A stretch of 64,000 nt of DNA from Tyto alba (lineage: Eukaryota > Chordata > Aves > Strigiformes > Tytonidae): NCBI RefSeq assembly GCF_018691265.1, contig NW_024881303.1, positions 14,749,777-14,813,776 of the forward strand, read 5' to 3'. Under the pieces are notes generated by a model that was given only the letters and a program-made list of their open reading frames with translations, was not told the DNA's origin and searched no databases. This document shows positions 1 to 11,162 of this stretch, piece after piece (position 1 is the first letter of the stretch; the number at the start of each line of letters is the position of its first letter). Position numbers and translations under genes: made by a program.

Positions 1-1016
<1,016 letters not shown>

Positions 1017-1583
1017 TCATTTTACTACTTTAAAACTCTGCTTCACATGCAGCTTCAAACTAGCAGAAATTGTTGTAGCCACAGATAATCCTTCTGCCAC
1101 TAAATGAAGGAAGAAAAGGCTTACACTATAAAGGGAGACCTTCCACTACAATCATTAATGCTGAATGTTGGATTTGCATGCTAATGCATCATTCAGAAAT
1201 ACAGATGTGACCTGTGCTGCATGCTGGCAACAACTGCATTCCCGTGACATGAGTGAAAAGAACCTATTATATAAAGTTTATGCTGGTCTTGTATTGGCCA
1301 TCAGAGTAGACCAGATAGTAATTAACTTTGTATTGTCAGCATTGGAATTGATTTATTATTATTCTTAAATGTTTAAATACCTCCTGTCTGGTATCCAGTT
1401 GACACAAAGGACTTGATCTGGTATAAGTGTGCATGGTGTTATCAATCTAGTGGTATCAAACCAGAAACTGAACTGCGTATTTCGCCAATTCACAGCCCCG
1501 AGCTTATACAAACGAACTGGTTGCCTTCATCTTAAATGATGGCCCATGAATAACACCTCCAGCAGTCACATGGTAGGAGACTA

Positions 1584-1808
<225 letters not shown>

Positions 1809-4793
1809 TTACTGAAATGGATTTTTACTAGCATTACGATACCAGTGGCATCACACACACTACACGCAAGTTTTCACTCCAATTCCTCATGATTCCTTCT
1901 GTGCAAAGACATCAAAAAGGTAAGTGAATCTGGGGGAAGTACCAGAATACTACACCAATAGTATTAGCCAAAACAGGACACGGTCAGTTACTGTTATTCC
2001 TTGTTGATGTCTCCAAAGCAAATTTCTCATGCTTCTTTGGTTATTTATATTTATTTTGTCTTGGTAAACATTAGGACTGCCAGATCCCAAACAGCACAAG
2101 ACTGGAAATTCAAGCAACTAACAGTCAAGATATTATGAGTTGGCAAACCCTCAGATATTTCTGTAATCATTTATTTTTTGGATTTGATCTTTTGGAGAAA
2201 TCTACAGCCAGCTGCCTCTCGTAAGTAAAGGACACAGATTACTCCATATTTCTTATTCGCTAAGATTGATTTCCAATTAAGCTTTTAAACACTTTCTACA
2301 TCCCGCCAGCCAAATGATGCTTGTCAGTCACCTCTTAACCCACTTGGAATAGCTTAGCATTTTACAAAACCAAGATAAATAGTTACTCAAGCAGTAACTT
2401 CTACTAGTAGAGTATTCTAGAGGAATTAATACCCCTGTGTCTTAGCCACAGCACCTATGTTAAGTGTACAGTGGAGAAAAGGGTTCAGGTTTTTTGTAAC
2501 AAGTATTAAAAAAGGTAAATTAAAGTAACTTGTACGTACTGTGTATGGTTACTCATGAATTTCAAGTAGCTCTTACCTTTCTGGCTTGGTAACAGACTGT
2601 TGGAAATAATCTTCTGCCCTGTGCAGCAGTTCCAAGTATTTAGCAGATCCTTCCATTTCTCCTTATTTAATGCAAGCCACAAGTATGAATCTAAAGAATT
2701 CTCCCTCCCCTTCCTTTCCACAGACATGCTTCGTAACAATGATTATTTGTCAGACAGAAATTTAGTTCTGAGAAAAATCCAAACAAGTAATACAGCTGTG
2801 CCACGTATGCTTGGAAATAGAATATAGGAAAGGGGCATAAGGTGTTTTCACTGTCAAATATGAACTGAAGTCTTGTGCTACAATATCATATGGTGTACAC
2901 TAAAAACAATCAAAGAAAATACTGATTCTTACAACACGGTGTATTTACCATGCCCAAGTTACAATTGTGTAAGGATTGTGAAGGAATCTCTTGGTTTTGG
3001 GGAACTACCCATACAAGTGGCATTGCGGTACTGTAAGCATATTCCCCTTCTCTTATATTTACAAGATATTAACCTAAGCATTCCGAGTTGTCTGATTCTA
3101 TAACCTTCAAATAAGTAGTCAATTTATGACCAATTTGTAAACTTCAAATAAGCAGTCTAAGGCATCTTTTAAAAACAAAACAAAAACAAAACAAAAAACC
3201 CCACACAAACAAAAAATACACTTACATGGCCCCAAATGTATCGATGGGTGTTAAGTATAGTTCTTAAAGAATATTTAAGTCTAAATGCATGCAAATGAAA
3301 TGTAAAACAGTTAAAACAGTTATACTGACACACAGCCACACTGTGGTTTCCTTTATTCGAGTGTATTTCCACCTTCTTTAGATGAATACATTCATCCCCA
3401 AATCCTGCCTTTTCCTTTTTAATTTCCAAAAGAAATTAACTCATTTCAAAGGGGAACAAACTGCACAGATCTCCTGTAGAGACATCCATTAATTTCCCAC
3501 AGACAGAAGCACCAGATTTCTTGCCCTGCTGTAACTACTTACACAAGTTCAAGAGCTACAACATGTTTTTCCTGGCACTGTTTAAAAGACAAACACACAC
3601 ACACACAACTACACCTTGAAATAATTCTTTTCCTTCAGGTTGCTGAGGAATCTCGCCCACAGGGGACCGCTTCACACATTTCTCTTGGAATCAGGAGATA
3701 CTTTACTGCACTTGGAGCACAAAATTTCAAAGCCATGGGCCGGTATAAGAGATGCAACAACATGAGACTCTCCAGATGTGCCAAATTTAAGTGCACCTTT
3801 AAATGACCGCATAAAGAACTGACTGCCATCGAGCTCCTGATACTGCCACTTGAGAGAAGCAGATGCCAAGCCCAATTATATGCCAGGGAGCAGTATCTTG
3901 CTTTGGAAGTTGAAATCTGTCTTTCTGCAGCAATAATGGTTCATTTCGACTTCGCAGTTTCTCTACATGGGAAAAGCAACTTAGAAGATCTGTAGCGCAC
4001 AAGCTACTCCTCATACAAGCATGAAGGCTTGACCTGTACTTATAATCTATATAAGTACAAGAGTGCTCTAGCCTGTAAAAGAAAGCTCCCACAATAATGT
4101 ACTTCCAGAAAAATGGTAACTGAATTTGCTCGTATTACTCTGTACAAGCAGGCAACTTACAAGCAGAGTAATTTCTTGGATATATGTAAACAAGCAAACT
4201 AAAGACTAAGTACAAAATGCATAAAAAGTAATTACCAGCTTCATGCCCAGTTCATAGGCTTTGTATTGAGGGTGAGATGGGAGGGGCAGCATGTATCCAC
4301 TTTGACTCCCAAACTTATTTTCAGGAGCCTAGCGGTATAACTCTGTTAGGCAAACATATCCAATATAACACTGCTTGGACAAGGAACATAAACCACTTCC
4401 TAAAGTAGCTTTCACAGAGCTGCGTAAGCACCGCTGAGAAGGGGAAAAGCCTTGGAATGAACACCTAGGGGTAGTTAGGAGCAACTCCTGGTGTTGGCTG
4501 GCAGTGCTGTCAGACTGCTCTGATCACGGAACTAGACGAATTTCCTTAGCGAGCATTCCAGCAGAGGAGCTACTAACAGTAACCTTCGATTTCAGAAACA
4601 CTTCTGATTAGCCATCTGAAAGCCTAGCTATGTCAATCTGAAGGCAGAAAAGCTATTTAACATGAAGAACTGGAAATGCACGTCTAGTGTCAAAATTAAA
4701 AAATAAATCAGAAAACATTCTATTTTAACAATTAAATCCACATAGTTCTATCACTTGACCACAGAACCTTCGTCACTTACAGAACCTAATTCA

Positions 4794-5078
<285 letters not shown>

Positions 5079-5590
5079 CTAATATTCCCATTTTCACTTT
5101 AATACTAATCTGTATTATGGGCCAAATGCCAGATGATTATTCTAAACTAAAGTTAAAAATCCACTAATCTAACACCTGGCACGTCTGTTTATACAGAACT
5201 ATACATGGCTAATAAAAATTTAATCCCCACATTGGTAAAATGAATCACTGTGAACTTGACTAACATGTCCTACTACACAGCATCCTTCACTGCACCGGGT
5301 ATAGAAGTCATCTGGCTCGTGCTGTCAAATCCTGGCAAAAAATAACTTATGGTGCTGAATAGACCTGTGAGAAGCTATCGCTCTGAAAAGCGTGATGGTT
5401 CTACACTTTAGTTTGCAATCTTTTTTCTCCCTCCTCAAAGGGCTCCTAAAGGCCCACAGAACTTCCAGATTTTTCAGTACAAGAAGGATGTAAAGGCAGA
5501 ATAACTTGTCCTTGTCAGGTGTGGCATCACAGCAGTGAACCAGTTCCAGAGCCCCCAGATCACAGCACAGCCTACAGGGCACTGGTCCCC

Positions 5591-6276
5591 TGCGGAGCTG
5601 CGGACGAACGACACGCTGAGACGGGTTCAGTGTGGGTGACAGAGCATCTATCTACGTGTGTCTTTATTGGTCCAGGGTACATATATTTATACAGACAATG
5701 ATAATTATTATGCCTACTAGTCACTAGCTGATTGGCTTAAGCTCTAAAGGTCGTATTTGCACGGTCCACCTACTTGCAGTTAGCTTACAGCACAAGCTTC
5801 TCATAACACTAAGTTTCTCATGCTACTATTTCTGATTCCTGTTGACTTGTTTTCAATACACGACAGTACCGTAACACAGTGTTTCTCAGACCACCGTTAT
5901 CATAACACTGGGTTTCTCAGACCACTATTCCCAATTCCTCTCAACCTGTTTTCGACACACCACGGTACACAGGGCTGAAGCGTCCTTGACATTCCTCATG
6001 TATCAGCAGCTGCGAGCAGCTGCAGGCAAACCCTAGTGAGGCCCAGCATCAGCAGCTAGAGCAGGCTCTGATCATTCAATTGCTCGGTGGGCTCAGGACC
6101 CTTGTCTCTGAGCCATTCTCCAACAATTCCCCCTTTTTCTTTTTGTATGAGCAGAGCCTGCGCCAACGTTCGTTCAAAGATTTTCTTAATACATGACAAG
6201 GCACAACTTAGGCATGCAGGCTTACAATCTACTGGCTAAAGGCACAGGACCCTTGTCTCTGAGCCATTCTCCAACA
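5591..6276 (-). repeat. ERV-A 3' LTR (extended form)
   Basis: 686 bp, TG...CA. On the minus strand it begins TGTTGGAGAATGG and carries AATAAA in the R region near 5660. Shorter solo copies elsewhere in the window end at the position equal to 6125. The extra 6126-6276 consists of a polypurine tract, an env-tail stretch and a second copy of the first ~30 bp of U3. A fresh polypurine tract follows immediately at 6277. Confidence 0.85.
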
Positions 6277-6655
6277 ATTCCCCTTTTTTCTTTTTGTAGG
6301 AGCAGAACCTGCCCTAACGTTCGTTCAAAGATTTTCTTAATACATGAGAAGGCACAACTTAAGCATGGAAGCTTACAATGTGTTGGCTAAAGGCACTTAT
6401 CACGCACCTGGAAGTGCTGTGATAGGTCTGCATCATTAGTACGCATGAACAAACTAAATCTACTTTGTGGTTAGTGCATCCAGGCATTCAAACAGGGAGG
6501 AAGCACTAGATTGACTTCCTCCTTCTTGCCCTTCCAGGTGACCCCAAGGGCAGGATTACCACGGGGCAGTTTTCTGCTCAGAGACCCAGCCTGGATTGTC
6601 CAAACCCTGTAGGATCAGTGCATAACCCTGATCCCCCCCCCCAAAAAAAAACTCC
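6277..6655 (-). repeat. Polypurine tract, env tail and LTR-B-like U3 remnant inside ERV-A
   Basis: The functional polypurine tract lies at 6277-6297. It is followed by a third copy of the tail present in the extended LTR (to ~6369). From ~6370 to 6655 the sequence matches the U3 of the ERV-B LTR at 55191-55601 (shared blocks around 6400-6460 and 6480-6640), ending next to another polypurine tract at ~6660-6685. This reads as an older 3' end of ERV-B type onto which the ERV-A LTR was later placed. Confidence 0.65.
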
Positions 6656-6910
6656 TACCAGGTTTTCCCCCTTTTTCTTTTTTTGGACAATCCAGACTCC
6701 TTTTAACGTTTGAATCATAGCATTCATAAAGCATTTCCACACAGACCCCAATACCATCATGACTATCATAATGACAATCAGCATTGCCAGTCCATGCATC
6801 AACAAAGCTTTCAGCCACCCAGTAATTTCCAGGCTTTGTAGATTTAGAACCATCATCAGTCCATTTTCCAAATTCCCAAGTCTCGTAACCAGTCTGTCAG
6901 TCCATGTTCC
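6656..6910 (-). pseudogene. ERV-A env transmembrane-subunit end
   Basis: The minus-strand frame encodes a hydrophobic membrane anchor (about 20 residues rich in L, I, M and V, near 6750-6800), then a short basic tail that runs into the U3 remnant. This is the usual layout of a retroviral Env C-terminus. The ectodomain upstream (6900-7200) is interrupted and not assignable in one frame. Called from hydropathy and position. Confidence 0.5.
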
Positions 6911-7050
6911 AATCTTATTCAGTCTTATGTAGCAAGAAAACCACCCTTACAGTTTTAAAAGTGTCAGCAATTGTAACAACAGAGTATGCAATACAGAATG
7001 TAATACAGGTTTCACCATGCTATGTTCTAAACATTGCAACGAACCCACAA

Positions 7051-7172
7051 CATACAATGAATCTGATACTACATGAACAAGTTCTTGAAACCAGTGTTGA
7101 TGTTGAAACACCATACAATGAACCTGATACTACACGAACAAGTTTTTGATACCAGTGTTGATGTTGAAACAC
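7051..7172. repeat. 61-bp tandem duplication
   Basis: Two adjacent copies of a 61-bp unit (7051-7111 and 7112-7172) with about four differences, within the degenerate env/internal region of ERV-A. Confidence 0.85.
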
Positions 7173-7590
7173 CCAAATGACAGTTCAGAATTCTAAAGTT
7201 CGTAAGGAGTCTCCAGACCCCCCGAGGAGAATCTTGTGATCTTGAGTTCCCAGGTGTCCCCCATTCGTTGTCACTACCGGGCAGGCCAACGCTCCAGCAG
7301 CATGCCTGTCCCCTTCTAACAAGGCAACACGAATCACCCCACTCCATCGGGGCTGAGCTAAAAGCGGAGCTGGTTCTGGTGAGGGTGACGGGAGTGGGTG
7401 TGGCGGGGCTGCTGGCAGTGCTTCCTTTTCTTGTAATTGTAAATGCAGAGTTCTGTTCTGTAGCTCAACTTCTGTAATTTTCTTTCAAGTTCTTGGACTC
7501 TGTCCCTGTCCCTTACCGATGTGTGACCCTGGTGCTTTAATTCAGGACAGAGCCGCCGCTTTTCTCTCCGACTCAGACGCTGACGCGCTG

Positions 7591-8272
7591 TCAGGGGCGG
7601 AACAATCCGAAGGGGGGGGGGGGCGGGCAGAGTTTATAGTGGCACGCCGCTCCCCCCGGTACCCCCGCGCCGCCTGATTTCTCTGCCGCCTCACGCATGA
7701 CCTTTCGCCAGTCAACATGACATAGCCAGCCCTGTGCTTTCACTGTAGCAGATTGCACTGGGTGGCTATCTTCCATCCTCCCCTCCTTTTCCGAGGTAAG
7801 GGAGGGTGGGGGGGGGCACGACTGTAAAGATATTGGGGGGGGGCTGGCCTCCGGACTTTCCCTATTCACATTAACTGTAACTGGCCCTCCTGTTGATGGT
7901 ACAGGAATACGATCACTGTACAAAAAGCATAGATCCGGATGCCTCACTATCTGGGGTAATAGTGGAACTTTCCCCCCCCAACTTTGTAGTTGCTACAGCT
8001 GCAAGGTTCTTTTCAAGCCGATACCGCTTAATATTATTCACCACCTCCCGCCATGGTTTCATCATTTTCCTTGCAGCTTTATCGTCATCAATTACCATAT
8101 CCCATAAAATATCATTATATCTCCACTCGTCGACATCAAAAAGAGAATTAGGGTCCTGAAAACATCCTTTGACCCGTCCTAATGCTACTAAACGCGCGAG
8201 TGATTTTATACAATCCACTCCCCGCTTTTCTAAAAAGCGCTGTAATAAATCCAGGGCTACCTCCTGTTCCAT
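7591..8272 (-). pseudogene. ERV-A gag matrix fragment
   Basis: An open minus-strand stretch begins at 8272 (8272-7913, ~119 residues) and continues in another frame to 7591. It is helical and basic, with tryptophans spaced as in class II matrix domains (DEWRYNDILWDMV and WREVVNNIKRY). It lies where gag should start, downstream of leader and primer site. The second frame is proline-rich with poly-C/G runs at 7612-7624 and 7811-7845, which probably caused the frame change. Capsid and nucleocapsid are absent. Confidence 0.55.
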
Positions 8273-8421
8273 CTTGTCAACCTGGTGCTCCTTGTTTAAG
8301 GCACCTCCAGTCCTGTGCTCCCTGGATAAGGCACAGTACCGTTACTGCCGACCCGCCCCTGATTAAGGCACTGTCGGCCCTTTGCTCCCTGCTTAAGGAA
8401 AAAAAATAATACTCCCGCCGG

Positions 8422-8710
8422 CTTGTGCTCCCTGTTTAAGGCACTAAAAAATACTCCCGCCGGCTTGTGCTCCCTGTTTAAGGCCCTAAAAAATACTCCC
8501 GCCGGCTTGTGCTCCCTGTTTAAGGCCCTAAAAAATACTCCCGCCGGCTTGTGCTCCCTGTTTAAGGCCCTAAAAAATACTCCCGCTGGCTTGTGCTCCC
8601 TGTTTAAGGCCCTAAAAAATACTCCCGCCGGCTTGTGCTCCCTGTTTAAGGCCCTAAAAAATACTCCCGCCGGCTTGTGCTCCCTGTTTAAGGCACTAAA
8701 AAATACTCCC
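8422..8710. repeat. 42-bp minisatellite, seven units, in ERV-A leader
   Basis: Seven nearly identical head-to-tail 42-bp units differing at one or two positions (A/C in the GGCMCT block; one C/T). Degenerate half-units extend over 8280-8420. Because 42 is a multiple of 3, the plus strand is open with a 14-residue repeat (LCSLFKALKNTPAG), but that strand is antisense to the provirus. There are no spacers, so it is not a CRISPR array. Confidence 0.95.
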
Positions 8711-8884
8711 TTACTTTGATATGTTGCTGATGCTCCGTGACTAAGGCACCAGTTGCAGTGCTTGCCAACAGCCCTTGCAGAGAGCGACCCTCTATCTCGG
8801 TTCAGGTCCTCAGAACGACCTGTCGGAGGCCCACTGTGCGATCGTCCTTGATTCGGCTAGGCGCTGCTGTCTCTGATGTTTCCC

Positions 8885-9470
8885 CACGTTTGTTTCTGCC
8901 GCCGCTGTGTGCAGCACCTTTCCGCGTCAGCTTCCGTCGCCCCTTTGCGTCAGTTCCGGCGCCTCCCCGCTTCCACTTCCGGGGCCACCCTGCGCTCGCC
9001 TCCAGCGCCCCCTCGCGTCCGCCCCCGGGGCCGCTCAGCGTTTGCTTGTAGCGTCCCTTTACATTCACCCCTGGGGCCGCTCAGCGTCTGCCTGTGGCGT
9101 CCCTTCGCGTCCGCTCCCGTGGCTGCCGCCGTCGGCTCCTTACGTCAGTTCCGGCGCCTTTTCCGCTGCTGCTCGCGGGGCCATTCACTTCCGATCCCGG
9201 GGCCGGTCCGTCTCCACTCTCGGGGCCGCTCCGCCTTCGCTCTGCGGGGCCGGTCCGCGCCCGCTCTCGGGGCCGGTCACCTCCGTTCTGCAGGGCCGGT
9301 CTGCCTCTGCTCTGCGGGGCTGGTCACTTCCACTCTCGGGGCCGCTCCGCCTCCGTTTCTCGGGGCCGCTCCACCTCCGCTCCCAGGGCCGGTCCAGCCG
9401 GCTTCTCTCCGCGTACTCCCCTGGGGCTGCCGGGGCCGGCACCTCTCCGTCTCAGCTCGTGGACCCTGAG
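8885..9470. repeat. GC-rich ~29-bp degenerate repeats in ERV-A leader
   Basis: A strongly CpG-rich tract built from variants of a unit around CTCGGGGCCGCTCC, spaced about 29-30 bp, most regular at 9190-9410. It lies between primer site and gag. A related piece recurs at 60976-61280. Confidence 0.8.
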
Positions 9471-9575
9471 CGCTGCTGTATTTGGTGTTTCTCTGGGTCC
9501 GTTCTCAAATTCCTCGGTCGTTGCTGGGTTTTTTTTCTGGGTCCGCCGCTCCGTCTGTGTTATTCTTCTACGCAG

Positions 9576-9593
9576 GTCCCTGTTCGGGCGCCA
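9576..9593 (-). promoter_or_regulatory. Primer-binding site, tRNA-Lys3 type
   Basis: The minus strand reads TGGCGCCCGAACAGGGAC, an exact match to the complement of the tRNA-Lys3 3' end, three bases downstream of the 5' LTR. Confidence 0.93.
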
Positions 9594-9596
9594 ACT

Positions 9597-10279
9597 TGCG
9601 GAGCCGCGGACGAACGACACGCTGAGACGGGTTCAGTGTGGGTGATAGAGCATCTATCTACGTGTGTCTTTATTGGTCCAGGGTACATATATTTATACAG
9701 ACAATGATAATTATTATGCCTACTAGTCACTAGCTGATTGGCTTAAGCTCTAAAGGTCGTATTTGCACGGTCCACCTACTTGCAGTTAGCTTACAGCACA
9801 AGCTTCTCATAACACTAAGTTTCTCATGCTACTATTTCTGATTCCTGTTGACTTGTTTTCAATACACGACAGTACCGTAACACAGTGTTTCTCAGACCAC
9901 CGTTATCATAACACTAGGTTTCTCAGACTACTATTCCTAATTCCCCTTAACCTGTTTTCGACACACCACGGTACACAGGGCTGAAGCGTCCTTGACATTC
10001 CTCCTGTATCAGCAGCTGCGAGCAGCTGCAGGCAAACCCTAGTGAGGCCCAGCATCAGCAGCTAGAGCAGGCTCTGATCATTCAATTGCTCGGTGGGCTC
10101 AGGACCCTTGTCTCTGAGCCATTCTCCAACAATTCCCCCTTTTTCTTTTTGTATGAGCAGAGCCTGCGCCAACGTTCGTTCAAAGATTTTAATACATGAC
10201 AAGGCACAACTTAGGCATGCAGGCTTACAATCTACTGGCTAAAGGCACAGGACCCTTGTCTCTGAGCCATTCTCCAACA
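9597..10279 (-). repeat. ERV-A 5' LTR (extended form)
   Basis: 683 bp, nearly identical to 5591-6276 including the extension (10132-10279), apart from a 3-base deletion in the extension. The host TSD follows directly, so the extension is part of the integrated LTR and not internal sequence. Confidence 0.88.
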
Positions 10280-11162
10280 GTCCCCCTCTTCAGAAGAAGA
10301 CCACAGAAAAAACACTAGTTTTTGAAAAGGAAGCAACTTTATCACACCTAACAGGAAAACGACTGAATACAAGAAAGCACCTCAGACAGCCCAGAATCAA
10401 AACTCACTGTTGCAGAAGACCAAAATGAAACACCCACATACCCACTGATGCGCTTCTACACTGCTGTTGGGATGGGCTCTGCAGCCAGGAACTCCTCTGA
10501 ACAGGTGGACAACAGCGTCACCGCCTGCGAGACTGTCAGAGTGGTGGCAGATAGGTCACATTCCTGCTCCTGGGTCTCTGACAGCGGGATGAGGTGCAGC
10601 TCTCCTTTGTAAAGGAACACCTGGCAGGTAGCAACAGTCTCATCAGACAGGATCAGAACAGTCACACACTGGGCAGCTGAAAATTTAATTTAATATACAA
10701 ATGCACATGTTTAAACATAGAGAATACCGAACTACAAATAGAGAAATAATACAGAAAACAGCACATCTATTTTTTAAATGGGAGATGAGGTAAATACAGA
10801 TGCCACAGACCATGATCCAACCAGTAAATAAAAACCCCCCTATTTTAACTGCAACATGTTTGGTCCAATGTATTTGGTTTCCTTAATAACAGTAATAGCA
10901 AACATTTCTCTTCAACTAGAGATTTGCTTCAGGAGAATCAGCATAATTTAACTGCTGAAGAACAGGACAGGAAGTGAAAAGCATTGTTTCAGGTGCTACA
11001 CATGACCTCTGGTGGTTCCCCATCCTAAGAACTGAATGTAACATTATCAACTTCCTCACTCCGTCTGTTCCCTCAATTGGAAGGAAAATACGGCCCTGAT
11101 AGTCAAGATACAGGTTTGCAATTAATTTCTGTGCTTTGTTCCACCCCTTTTCTTTTAAGAAT

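Larger units (their letters stand above)
5585..10285 (-). mobile_element. ERV-A provirus with target-site duplication
   Basis: A class II ERV inserted in an ECD intron. The two LTRs (5591-6276 and 9597-10279) are flanked by the same 6 bp, GTCCCC, at 5585-5590 and 10280-10285, so both ends of the insertion are intact. Minus-strand order: 5' LTR, tRNA-Lys3 primer site, a long GC-rich leader with tandem repeats, gag matrix, a large deletion, env transmembrane end, remnant of a different U3, polypurine tract, 3' LTR. Capsid, protease, polymerase and most of env are gone, so it could only have moved in trans. Confidence 0.9.

Noticed and set aside
4329..4331. In-frame TAG in the 4236-4342 ECD exon
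   Set aside because: It appears only if the acceptor is placed further upstream; with the better acceptor (AG just before 4342) the defect is a frame change with missing residues instead.
8423..8719. Plus-strand 98-codon ORF of seven 14-residue repeats
   Set aside because: It lies antisense to the ERV-A leader and exists only because the DNA repeat unit is 42 bp; no promoter or conservation signal. Reported as a DNA repeat. The array has no spacers, so CRISPR is excluded.
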